This document shows positions 5,659 through 12,184 of a stretch of DNA of 41,083 bases, one piece after another. The stretch is from a virus. Both the position numbers and the translations under genes were made by a program. Under the pieces are notes generated by a model. The model had not been told where the DNA came from. It saw only the letters and a list, made by a program, of their open reading frames with translations, and did no database searches. How positions within the stretch are numbered: position 1 is the stretch's first letter; every line of letters starts with the position of its first letter. The stretch covers positions 1-41,083 of IMG/VR virus record IMGVR_UViG_3300023223_000787; one strand, 5' to 3'.

Positions 5659-6037
5659 GCTCACTTTCACTTAGCTCCCCTCCTTTGGACTCTGAATCAT
5701 CAGATCCAAGGAGGGAGCCCGAATTAATAATCTGTATTATCCACTTAGCAGAGGTGAGATCACCCCTTCCCGCACCAGCTTTTCCATGTATAGCAGCTTT
5801 GAGAATGGCGTCACAGATGTCATGCTTAATCTCTTCAAGTGCTTGGGCAAGTGAATCATGGAACCATCCTCTCTTGTCAATCTCTTTCCTTACCCTATCC
5901 CATTCAAGTCCAAGGTCATTGGCCACAAGGGGGAAATTGATGCTACACTGAGCCCTCACACTTTTCACAAAGTTCTCAAGGTCCACCCTGCTTGCCACCT
6001 TCCTATTCACCCATGTCTCCCACGAAATTGATTTCAT
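5630..6037 (-). CDS. Helical DNA-binding-like protein, possible small terminase subunit
   Basis: A 135-residue protein from the ATG at 6037, chosen because GAGGTG lies 7 nt upstream; TTG at 6058 and ATG at 6052 are also in frame. The layout is an N-terminal helix-turn-helix-like stretch (INFPLVANDLGLEWDRVRKEIDKRGW), a long helix (SLAQALEEIKHDICDAILKAAIHGK), then GRGDLTSAKWIIQIINSGSL. The last part recalls the 'DxxAAKxxLE' region of small terminase and HTH phage proteins. It ends in an acidic tail. Assignment is tentative because it lies 6 kb (on the circle) from the large terminase and in the replication operon; a replication-organising or regulatory role is equally possible. Confidence 0.45.
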   Translation of the reverse strand: MKSISWETWVNRKVASRVDLENFVKSVRAQCSINFPLVANDLGLEWDRVRKEIDKRGWFHDSLAQALEEIKHDICDAILKAAIHGKAGAGRGDLTSAKWIIQIINSGSLLGSDDSESKGGELSESELNALGLLPD

Positions 6038-6737
6038 CTGCCAACACCTCATCTGCAATGTTTAATTTCTCCAGGGTGGGAGCCTCCTCCAGTGTACGTA
6101 GGGACAGCGCTCTCTTCTCCTCTCTTAACCTATACATGGTGTTAATAAGCTTATGAAGCGCTGCAAATGCTCTCGCACACTGGGGCTTCCTCCAAGCAAA
6201 TATCCTTGAGGTTTGTCTGAGCCCAGGAACTCCTGTGGTCTTGTCTTCATACTCTTTATACACATGTATGCGGTATGAATAGCAATGCACATAGCGCTCC
6301 ACCATGAAATTAATCACAGTGGGACGCTTGCCATGATCCGAAAGCGCTATGGGAATCTTGTACTGCACTATCCCCGCTTGCTCAGCTTCGAGGTTCTTCA
6401 TATGAATGCGCTCCAAAGATTGCACCCCTCTTTCAAACTCTTCCAGTCTGCGCTCAGTGAGAAGTATGGGTGGGGCAAACCTCCAAAAGTTGGGGGTGCT
6501 TCCATCCTTTGGGAAGTCCCAGTAGGCTAGGCTCTTAAGGTAAGCCTTCCCCGCACATCCAATGATGGTTCCAGTGGTGGGCACAATCCCGTACCACACC
6601 ACCCTATGTTCCCATACATTGTTAGGTCTGGCGGGCCATGTGTCCACCATGACTCTTCCGGTGTGGAGCTTAAGTGGAAAGTTCTCCAGTACCCACCGCC
6701 TTGCTTCCCTTGCCTCTGGTGGCCAGCACCTTCTCAT
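6003..6737 (-). CDS. Hypothetical protein, 244 aa
   Basis: The start at 6737 (MRRCWPPEAREARRWVLENF) is supported by GGAAAAGGGG just upstream. A longer frame to 6851 would overlap the previous gene by 182 nt. The protein is rich in Arg, Trp and Tyr, with segments GRVMVDTWPARP, VPTTGTIIGCAGKAYLKSLA and RLREEKRALSLRTLEEA. It overlaps the next gene (5630-6037) by 35 nt. I do not recognise a family. Position between the resolvase side of the operon and a DNA-binding protein suggests DNA metabolism. Confidence 0.6.
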   Translation of the reverse strand: MRRCWPPEAREARRWVLENFPLKLHTGRVMVDTWPARPNNVWEHRVVWYGIVPTTGTIIGCAGKAYLKSLAYWDFPKDGSTPNFWRFAPPILLTERRLEEFERGVQSLERIHMKNLEAEQAGIVQYKIPIALSDHGKRPTVINFMVERYVHCYSYRIHVYKEYEDKTTGVPGLRQTSRIFAWRKPQCARAFAALHKLINTMYRLREEKRALSLRTLEEAPTLEKLNIADEVLADEINFVGDMGE

Positions 6738-7002
6738 CCCCTTTTCCTGAATCCACCTTGGCATCGACTGCCTCAGTAATTCTAAGGTCCATTCCACTTG
6801 GTACTTTGAATCTTTGTAATGATTCATAATACAATACAACCTCCTCTTCATTCACATGTTCAACCTTCACGAGTCTTCGATAATTAGCGTATCCATGCTT
6901 TTGCCCATCGCACAATGCACCAATTTCGTTATTCAAATACTGGTCCCTGTACTTTGGATTTACATCAGTGGGTACACTAATAGTGATTCTGTTTAAGAAC
7001 AT
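6670..7002 (-). CDS. Hypothetical protein, 110 aa
   Basis: ATG at 7002 with GGAG 9 nt upstream, overlapping the zinc-ribbon gene's stop by 10 nt. The product begins MFLNRITISVPTDVNPKYRD and has an alpha/beta look, with VEHVNEEEVVLYYESLQRFKVP as strands and a charged, flexible C-terminal tail (GKGDEKVLATRGKGSKAVGT). Its last 68 nt overlap the following gene in another frame. Function unknown. Confidence 0.55.
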   Translation of the reverse strand: MFLNRITISVPTDVNPKYRDQYLNNEIGALCDGQKHGYANYRRLVKVEHVNEEEVVLYYESLQRFKVPSGMDLRITEAVDAKVDSGKGDEKVLATRGKGSKAVGTGELST

Positions 7003-7385
7003 TTGTCATTCTCCAATTGTTTTATGTTAGTTAAATATAAATCAAGCGCCTCTGATATTTCCTCTGATTGTGCGAAGTGCCCCTCCCCGCTCACCCTGTA
7101 ATACAAATGTTCCAGTATGAGGTTCCTCCCCGAACGCTGCAAACAGCTCATGTTTCGCCCTGGGGTGTGGAGCCTTTGTAATATCCTACCCACCTCACCC
7201 TCCTCCACCCCAATGAGGGAAAGTATCTCTTCATAATCAAGGTCCTCCATCTCGTGGGGAAGGGGAATCACATTACATCTTGATACACAACACACAAAGC
7301 AATACACCCCACGCTTTCCCCCTTGGATTTTCTTGCCCAAGGTGCTACCACAGGCGAAGCATTCAAAGCCCTTTAAGAAACCCAC
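6993..7385 (-). CDS. Zinc-ribbon protein, 130 aa
   Basis: The GTG start at 7385 has GAGG upstream. Two CxxC pairs near the N-terminus (FECFACGSTLGKK and VYCFVCCVSRCN) form a zinc-ribbon-like knuckle. The rest is helical (LDYEEILSLIGVEEGEVGRI, then ISEALDLYLTNIKQLEND). It overlaps the RusA gene by 13 nt. It sits between the resolvase and two unknown proteins, so nucleic-acid binding during replication or recombination is likely but unproven. Confidence 0.65.
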   Translation of the reverse strand: MGFLKGFECFACGSTLGKKIQGGKRGVYCFVCCVSRCNVIPLPHEMEDLDYEEILSLIGVEEGEVGRILQRLHTPGRNMSCLQRSGRNLILEHLYYRVSGEGHFAQSEEISEALDLYLTNIKQLENDKCS

Positions 7386-7831
7386 CTTGAAATCCTCACT
7401 ATGGCACCATACTCTCCCCCTTCAAGCTTCTCACCTGGGTATTTGATCTCATATGATTCAATGATTAAACAATCATCCCTGATTACCTTTGCAGATTTGA
7501 GTATGTCAAAAATTGCGCCCATGCGGTTATCGAGATCGCTTCCCTTTGGGTCTTCATTTATTGTGTCCTCTCCCCATTCGGTGAACCATGTCTCATTGAA
7601 ATCATATATCTCTGTATGTACAGAGAGAGGCCCATCAAGAGTGGGACCCTGATATTGTTCATTTATCTGACTTACATATAAGGGCAATTTGCTTTGATAC
7701 GCTTTGCTTGGGAAGGAGAGTGGTCTTCCGTGGTGTATGACCAATTGTCTTGAGTTTTTCTTTGACGGAACCCGACCTTCTAGCACCAATTCCACTATAG
7801 GTTTTCCGCACTCCTTTATCTCCAATACCAT
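7373..7831 (-). CDS. rusA: RusA-like Holliday junction resolvase
   Basis: About 152 residues from ATG at 7831 (a TTG at 7846 is also in frame). The N-terminal segment LEGRVPSKKNSRQLVIHHGR matches the RusA start (GxPxxKxR/N pattern). The acidic metal-binding core is present as SDLDNRMGAIFDILKSAKVI followed by RDDCLI (D-x-D-N, then D-D). In the known family these aspartates bind Mg2+ and cut four-way DNA junctions as a dimer. In a phage this enzyme resolves branched replication intermediates before packaging. The neighbouring primase and SSB genes support this. Confidence 0.87.
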   Translation of the reverse strand: MVLEIKECGKPIVELVLEGRVPSKKNSRQLVIHHGRPLSFPSKAYQSKLPLYVSQINEQYQGPTLDGPLSVHTEIYDFNETWFTEWGEDTINEDPKGSDLDNRMGAIFDILKSAKVIRDDCLIIESYEIKYPGEKLEGGEYGAIVRISRWVS

Positions 7832-8144
7832 GACACTGTAACCCAACTAAAACATGAAAGGCCCTCACTGCCGCACACGGAACTTTGTATGCATGGATGA
7901 ACCTATCAACCTCTTCACCACGAAAGCCACTCATAAGCATATCATGAGCAAGCCGCTCCATTTTCTCTCTGTACTTGGGATACAATTGGCAAATGAATTC
8001 AAAAGAATTATACTGTGGGAACCCATCCACTACGTTCCGAATGAATATCTGTTCCCACTGTGTTATAAAATAATCATACTGTGGACACCACACTAGCGCA
8101 ATATATTTCTCATGGAAACTCTTTAATGTGCAATTTGTGGGCAA
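7659..8144 (-). CDS. Hypothetical protein, 161 aa, with overlapping tail
   Basis: It lies between the primase and RusA genes. The TTG at 8144 lies inside the primase 3' end and no ATG with a good ribosome site is seen, so the start is uncertain. The first 100 residues look like a genuine helical protein (FHEKYIALVWCPQYDYFITQ, then YPKYREKMERLAHDMLMSGF and EEVDRFIHAYKV). The last 58 or so residues (GVRKTYSGIGARRSGSVKEK onward) lie over the RusA coding region in another frame and are basic and low in hydrophobics, as expected for overprinted sequence. Function unknown. Confidence 0.5.
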   Translation of the reverse strand: MPTNCTLKSFHEKYIALVWCPQYDYFITQWEQIFIRNVVDGFPQYNSFEFICQLYPKYREKMERLAHDMLMSGFRGEEVDRFIHAYKVPCAAVRAFHVLVGLQCHGIGDKGVRKTYSGIGARRSGSVKEKLKTIGHTPRKTTLLPKQSVSKQIALICKSDK

Positions 8145-9081
8145 GTATTGTCAGCGCCTCAAAAAAACCACAATGATGTACCTTCTTAATGAAATCTATA
8201 CTATCCCCCTTCTCTCCGCAACCTAAACAATAAAAATAATCTCTGAGGCACCCGAATGATCCTTTGGTTTCGTGATGAAAGGGACAAATAAAATGATTCC
8301 ACTTACCATGCTTGCCCACAAAGGGGGTAATGGCTTCCACTAATGGGGTAAGATCCACCCTTTCTTTAACCATTTCTTTCAAACTCTTACCATGATCTGT
8401 GATCTTTGGCACAGGGGTGGGGTTTTTTAACTCTAAATGTTCGCTATGGGAGGGGCTGAGCGCAAGAGGAAGGTGTGGCTTGGCTGATTTAAGTGCTATC
8501 TGCAAGTAGTGGTGGAGCTTTCTCCTTTGCCAATCGGGAATCCTACTGTACCCATCCCATTCAAACTGTTGTTTGAAGAAATCTACACAATCTCCCTTGG
8601 GTGGCAGGTTTAGTAAGTTGCATAACAATGTTCTAGGTGGAGAGGGGAGCTGTGCCAGAGAGGTAGCTACTGAATCAGCGAAAACCATCCCCGCATTGTC
8701 ATTATCAGGCAGAATGCACACCCCAACCCGCCCATTAAGGGGAGAAAAGTCTGCATGTTGCACCGAATTGGCACCGAAAGGAGGACTTACCGCCACATAT
8801 CCCAATTGGTGGAGAGCCCTTGCACATTTCTCACCCTCCACCACTAACACCCCAAGGTAAGGTTTCTTGGACAAAAGGTTAAGGCCATATAGAGGGCGCG
8901 GTTTGTCTGCGGAACCTTTAAGAAAAGAATTGTATGCACCTTGTCTAAAATACGGTAGGATGCGTTTGCCCTGGATGGAATCATACCTCGCTACCCATCC
9001 AAGGACTTTACCATTAGTGCTCTTATAGCACCACGCATAGGTGAGGGGGGAGTCATAGAAAAATCCTGGGGGATGCCACAT
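8110..9081 (-). CDS. TOPRIM and CHC2 zinc-finger primase-like protein with inverted domain order
   Basis: A 323-residue protein. A TOPRIM domain comes first: VLVVEGEKCARAL (about residues 78-90, acidic E82 and E84) and CILPDNDNAG (122-131, DxD motif). It is preceded by the GWVARYDSIQGKRIL-type segment seen in phage primases. A linker follows. A DnaG-type CHC2 zinc-finger domain lies at the C-terminus: VKERVDLTPLVEAITPF, CPFHHETKGSF, YFYCLGCGEKGDSIDFI (C266, H269, C285, C288), then EALTILAHKL. In known DnaG-type primases CHC2 is N-terminal to TOPRIM, so the order is reversed here. GAGAGG lies 7 nt before the ATG, so an N-terminal truncation is unlikely. Expected role: RNA primer synthesis. No helicase domain is present. 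Confidence 0.85.
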   Translation of the reverse strand: MWHPPGFFYDSPLTYAWCYKSTNGKVLGWVARYDSIQGKRILPYFRQGAYNSFLKGSADKPRPLYGLNLLSKKPYLGVLVVEGEKCARALHQLGYVAVSPPFGANSVQHADFSPLNGRVGVCILPDNDNAGMVFADSVATSLAQLPSPPRTLLCNLLNLPPKGDCVDFFKQQFEWDGYSRIPDWQRRKLHHYLQIALKSAKPHLPLALSPSHSEHLELKNPTPVPKITDHGKSLKEMVKERVDLTPLVEAITPFVGKHGKWNHFICPFHHETKGSFGCLRDYFYCLGCGEKGDSIDFIKKVHHCGFFEALTILAHKLHIKEFP

Positions 9082-9209
9082 TTAAAACCTCTCAGGCTAA
9101 AAGATTAGAGGCATTCCCTTGCAGGGGCAAGTGGGAAATTTCTTGTCCCCCCTCACATTTTCCATATTGCGCTAAGAGGAGATCCATGATAAAATCAAAG
9201 TACCTTTAG

Positions 9210-9228
9210 AGACAGAAATTCTCTGTCT
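9210..9228. repeat. 7-bp inverted repeat, operator or hairpin
   Basis: AGACAGA-AATTC-TCTGTCT is a perfect dyad with a 5-nt centre. On the plus strand TAATTTTCC follows, so a weak terminator is possible, but nothing is transcribed toward it on that strand. An operator for the minus-strand primase operon seems more likely. Confidence 0.45.
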
Positions 9229-9296
9229 AATTTTCCTATTTAATTGGTTTTTCAGAGTGGCGAATGGTAGCCACAAAGAAGCCCAAGACCTAGCTC

Positions 9297-9345
9297 GCCA
9301 CCTTCGGTGGCTCACACCTCACCCTCTGCGCTCAGGGTCTCTAAG
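9297..9345 (-). repeat. CTGAGCGCA box with hairpin, intergenic copy C
   Basis: On the minus strand TTAGAGACCCTGAGCGCA is followed by GAGGGTGAGGTGTGA and a perfect 6-bp stem GCCACC-GAA-GGTGGC. Together with copies A and B this defines a conserved unit of a CTGAGCGCA core, a GAGGGTGAGGTG-like stretch and a stem of variable sequence. The base pairing is kept while the stem sequence changes between A and C. Confidence 0.6.
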
Positions 9346-9429
9346 ATCGCAAGGTCAGGTGATGGTTAATTTAAGGCAGAAGGGGAAGCTATGCCCACAA
9401 CACAAAGTATAAAAATAAATATTAAAGTG

Positions 9430-9465
9430 TTGCGTGAAGAATATGTGTTAAGTAAAGTACACATA
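9430..9465 (+). promoter_or_regulatory. Candidate promoter with overlapping dyad for the SSB operon
   Basis: TTGCGT (9430-9435) and TAAAGT (9453-9458) have a 17-bp spacer, a plausible sigma-70-like pair with weak matches. A 7-bp inverted repeat TATGTGT/ACACATA (9442-9448, 9459-9465) brackets the -10 hexamer, where a repressor could block transcription. The SSB start lies 24 nt downstream of the dyad. Confidence 0.35.
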
Positions 9466-9488
9466 GTTTAATTATATAAGGAGATGCC

Positions 9489-10388
9489 ATGAACGTTGAT
9501 CCCCAAGATTGTTTCGGTGATGATTTCAGCGCTAAGAGCAAACCAAGATTTACCTATCTGACTCTTGGGAACAAGAACCCGCAGGTCGATGCGGAAGAGC
9601 GTGATGGGAAAACCTTTTATGGAGACAAGGAGTTTGGTCAATTTTATTACAAAGGCGCTGATGGACTTCAGAGGATAGATCCCTTTAATGTTGTGGTGCT
9701 TTTCTATACCCCTTCACGAAAGCTCGCCCCTTACAAGGGTGCAGAGACAAAGATTCTTTGTGAGTCTCGTGATGGTCTTGTCCCTTCCATAAACATAGAC
9801 AATCCATTTTGTAGAGAGATGGGTCTTGATACCTTGGAACAACAGCTCCTCACAAAGAATTTATCACAGGTCAGGGTGGATGCTATGATTCGTTCTGTAA
9901 CTGGTGATGGTAAGCTTCAAGCTTGCTGTTATAAGGGTGCCACTGGGGGGAGGTGGGATCTCTGTCCCAAGAGTAAGAAGGATGAAATCACAGGAAACAA
10001 ACCATGTGTGTACTTTGAGAAGATATTTATTCAGGACCTTGATGGTGATAGACAGTTCCGAATTGACCTCAAGGGTCTCAACCTTCAGAACTATGATAAG
10101 TATGTGTCACCGTGGAGCGAATATAAGAAGTGGGTTTGGGAAAACAAGGTTCCATATTGGGGAGTGCAGGCTAAGCTCTGTGGTGCAATTGGACCGAAAG
10201 GTTATGCGGTTTGGAATTTCACCGAACCTCAAACCATTTCAGATGCAACTATAAGTAAGGTGGTGAATGATGCACATCAGGACATTTTTGATTGGTACAA
10301 TAAGCAGAGTGCTCCGCCATTGGATGGCCCCACAAAGGCAATACAGGGAAGCTCACAAAAGTTTGATGATGATGACATTCCGTTTTAA
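9489..10388 (+). CDS. Single-stranded DNA binding protein with DDDDIPF tail
   Basis: A 299-residue protein with AAGGAG 5 nt before the ATG. It ends in SSQKFDDDDIPF, the acidic tip that bacterial and phage SSBs use to dock partner proteins. The body is longer than bacterial SSB (about 170 residues) and has the form of large phage SSBs. Cysteines in KILCESRD, QACCYKG, WDLCPKSKKD and KPCVYFEK could bind zinc, as in T4 gp32, though the spacing differs. It opens the plus-strand replication operon and is followed directly by a strong terminator, so it can be made in excess over downstream genes. OB-fold assignment itself is inferred. Confidence 0.8.
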   Translation: MNVDPQDCFGDDFSAKSKPRFTYLTLGNKNPQVDAEERDGKTFYGDKEFGQFYYKGADGLQRIDPFNVVVLFYTPSRKLAPYKGAETKILCESRDGLVPSINIDNPFCREMGLDTLEQQLLTKNLSQVRVDAMIRSVTGDGKLQACCYKGATGGRWDLCPKSKKDEITGNKPCVYFEKIFIQDLDGDRQFRIDLKGLNLQNYDKYVSPWSEYKKWVWENKVPYWGVQAKLCGAIGPKGYAVWNFTEPQTISDATISKVVNDAHQDIFDWYNKQSAPPLDGPTKAIQGSSQKFDDDDIPF

Positions 10389-10429
10389 AGGTAGCGCGAG
10401 TTCTTGGGATAATTAGGCAGAAAAGACCC

Positions 10430-10468
10430 GAAGGGGGGTGGGTCTTCGTTCCCCTCCCCCTTCTTTTT
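10430..10468 (+). terminator. Strong intrinsic terminator after the SSB gene
   Basis: AAGGGGGGTGGG (10431-10442) pairs with CCCCTCCCCCTT (10451-10462) across an 8-nt loop and is followed by CTTTTT. An alternative smaller stem AAGACCC/GGGTCTT overlaps it. The next gene starts 10 nt after the U-run, so downstream genes need read-through or another promoter. Confidence 0.85.
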
Positions 10469-10478
10469 AAGGCCAACT

Positions 10479-10805
10479 ATGAATTCAGACCCTAACACAA
10501 TTTTCGTGGTCCTACAAGGGTTTATGTTCCATACCAAAAAAGACCTAAGAATCTATGGATGTTACAGCTCCTCCAGGTTTGCGGAGAAGGCTGTAAAGGT
10601 GATAGGGACTAAGTACCAGCATCCAGTGTTTGAAGATCTTGAAGGTCCCAGTTCCCCAGTGCCCCCAACTATTCTTGAGATTCCCCTCGATGTTCACCCT
10701 GACAACACTGCATATAGAGAAGGATGTCATCTCAGTTTTAAACGGAATGTGGGACTCGATCCCTTTTGGTTGTGTAATGATGTTGTGGAAAAGGAAAGCA
10801 CATGA
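10479..10805 (+). CDS. Hypothetical protein, 108 aa
   Basis: Starts just after the terminator with AAGG as ribosome site. The product begins MNSDPNTIFVVLQGFMFHTK and has a beta-strand/helix alternation (RIYGCYSSSRFAEKAVKVIG, then TILEIPLDVHPDN). It ends with LSFKRNVGLDPFWLCNDVVE. It overlaps the exonuclease start by 4 nt. No family recognised. Confidence 0.65.
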   Translation: MNSDPNTIFVVLQGFMFHTKKDLRIYGCYSSSRFAEKAVKVIGTKYQHPVFEDLEGPSSPVPPTILEIPLDVHPDNTAYREGCHLSFKRNVGLDPFWLCNDVVEKEST

Positions 10806-11431
10806 GTGTACCGATAGTGTTGGATATCGAGACTATAGCAAGGCCCGCGAGTCAGGGGGAATTAGAACATTGGAGAAAGAGATGGACCCCGCCCGCTAAT
10901 TACAAAGACCCAGTGAAGATTGATGCCAAGCGCAAAGAAGATGAAGAGAAGTGGCTTTACAAAAGACAATTTACAGCAGCAGGGGCTAGGATGATATCAT
11001 GTGCTGTTTGCGTTGTGGAAGAAGAGATTGCACATGCGGAAGCTGTGAGTAGTGATGACATCTGTGATATTTGTTCTTGGCTTAGGGATTATCTCGGAGA
11101 GTTTCATGATTACAAACTCATCACATACAAGGGCAGAACATTTGATTTGCCCATAGTGGCTCGAAGTTTAGCGGACGCAAATGTAAGATTAAAAAAGCCA
11201 GTGGGTAAATGGGGGGTAGTGGATCTCTATGAGTACCCCTTCTATCGTACAGGTGGTCTTAAGCAATGGTGCAAGGTGTTTGGTATTGAGTTTGATGATT
11301 CAATTGATGGATCAAACATTGCAGAATTGTATGAGGCAAAAAGGTGGGAGGAGATAAGGGGTTATAATCTTGAGGATGTACATATCACCGGAGAACTCTA
11401 TTACAAGCTCACTGCTCTCTATGAATTATGA
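10802..11431 (+). CDS. DEDD-type 3'-5' exonuclease (PolB exonuclease-like)
   Basis: A 209-residue protein with the DnaQ-like exonuclease motifs in order: Exo I VLDIET (D8, E10), Exo II TYKGRTFDLPIVARSL (D115), the VVDLYEYPF segment (D141), and Exo III RGYNLEDVHITGELYY (Y188, D192). The YxxxD form places it in the DEDDy group, close to the predicted PolB-like 3'-5' exonucleases (PF10108 type). No polymerase domain is attached and no phage polymerase is seen, so it may process ends or work with the host replisome. Coupled to both neighbours by 4-nt overlaps. Confidence 0.85.
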   Translation: MSVPIVLDIETIARPASQGELEHWRKRWTPPANYKDPVKIDAKRKEDEEKWLYKRQFTAAGARMISCAVCVVEEEIAHAEAVSSDDICDICSWLRDYLGEFHDYKLITYKGRTFDLPIVARSLADANVRLKKPVGKWGVVDLYEYPFYRTGGLKQWCKVFGIEFDDSIDGSNIAELYEAKRWEEIRGYNLEDVHITGELYYKLTALYEL

Positions 11432-11667
11432 ATGACCAACGTACCGGACTACAAATACTCACTGAGAAGTGGTGTCATGGATTGGATGTGAATGTGGATG
11501 CGATATCCAATATGATAGATAACTGTGATGAGTCCGAAATGGAACAGCGGATTGCGCTCAGTGAGATTGTTGCAGAACTCAAGAGACAATCTATTTATCT
11601 CGCAGATCGTTATGGTATCACCGTGATAATTGTGGATGACAATGACGAAGACGATGTACAGCATTGA
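11428..11667 (+). CDS. Hypothetical acidic protein, 79 aa
   Basis: ATGA overlap with the exonuclease stop. A helical protein (VNVDAISNMIDNCDESEMEQ, then IVAELKRQSIYLADRYGITV) ends in a run of acidic residues VDDNDEDDVQH. Function unknown; it belongs to the replication operon by position. Confidence 0.6.
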   Translation: MNDQRTGLQILTEKWCHGLDVNVDAISNMIDNCDESEMEQRIALSEIVAELKRQSIYLADRYGITVIIVDDNDEDDVQH

Positions 11668-11851
11668 GTTTTTTAAAAAGGTTGAGCATTATCTTTCTCT
11701 GCTCAAGGTTCATTTTCCTGGAACCATAGTGGAAGAGATAAGAAGCCAAACACTAAGAGAATCAGATGACGCTATCAATAGACTATCCAATTACAGCTCT
11801 TCAGGCATTAAGACTCATTCAAGAAGACCCCGCTCTGGTGGCGGTGGATGA
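11654..11851 (+). CDS. Small hypothetical protein, 65 aa
   Basis: ATG at 11654 inside the end of the previous gene. The N-terminal 40 residues (MYSIEFFKKVEHYLSLLKVH onward) look like a real amphipathic helical protein. The last 29 codons overlap the next gene in another frame and give Ser/Arg/Gly-rich sequence, so the functional part is probably the first half. Confidence 0.4.
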   Translation: MYSIEFFKKVEHYLSLLKVHFPGTIVEEIRSQTLRESDDAINRLSNYSSSGIKTHSRRPRSGGGG

Positions 11852-11984
11852 GGGTGGGACAAGGTTTAGGTTTAGGGCAAGTGAAGTGCAGTATAGAGAT
11901 AGGGAAGGTAGGTGGAAGGATGCGCCATTTTGGTTCTTTCACAAGAGTTTTAAGTTTGAAAGATTAATTGAGGGAACAGGATGA
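11766..11984 (+). CDS. Small phage protein, 72 aa
   Basis: MTLSIDYPITALQALRLIQE, then DEGGTRFRFRASEVQYRDRE and GRWKDAPFWFFHKSFKFERL. This follows the common phage layout of a short helix ('xALxLIxEG') followed by a strand pair describing 'GxRFR.....YR...GxW'. Families of this form are widespread in phages but have no assigned function. The stop overlaps the next ATG. Confidence 0.65.
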   Translation: MTLSIDYPITALQALRLIQEDPALVAVDEGGTRFRFRASEVQYRDREGRWKDAPFWFFHKSFKFERLIEGTG

Positions 11985-12184
11985 GATTTATAAAAGTGGA
12001 TGAAGATGAGTGGGTTAATGTTGATTGGATTCAGGAAATAAAATTGTTTAGGCAGAAGGAATCTTGGTGTGTTCAGGTGCGATTTGTTGGAAATGAATTT
12101 GAAGATTTGAGAGAATTTAAATTCACCTCAGAAAGCACTGGCAGAGATAAACTTAATGCCCTTCTTTCACAGGTAAGAAAATGA
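11981..12184 (+). CDS. Small phage protein, 67 aa
   Basis: MRFIKVDEDEWVNVDWIQEI followed by WCVQVRFVGNEFEDLREF: three or four beta strands and a C-terminal helix. This 'FIKVxxxxWVNxDxI' form is frequent in small bacterial and phage proteins of unknown function. ATGA overlaps link it to both neighbours. Confidence 0.65.
   Translation: MRFIKVDEDEWVNVDWIQEIKLFRQKESWCVQVRFVGNEFEDLREFKFTSESTGRDKLNALLSQVRK

Larger units (their letters stand above)
9082..9488. promoter_or_regulatory. Divergent control region between primase and SSB operons
   Basis: No gene is seen in these 407 nt. The region holds several inverted repeats: TTCCC-TTGC with GCAA-GT-GGGAA near 9114-9133, AGACAGA/TCTGTCT at 9210-9228, GCCACC/GGTGGC at 9297-9311, and TATGTGT/ACACATA at 9442-9465. 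A CTGAGCGCA box lies on the minus strand at 9327-9335. It must contain promoters for both operons and may contain an origin (inference). Confidence 0.65.
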
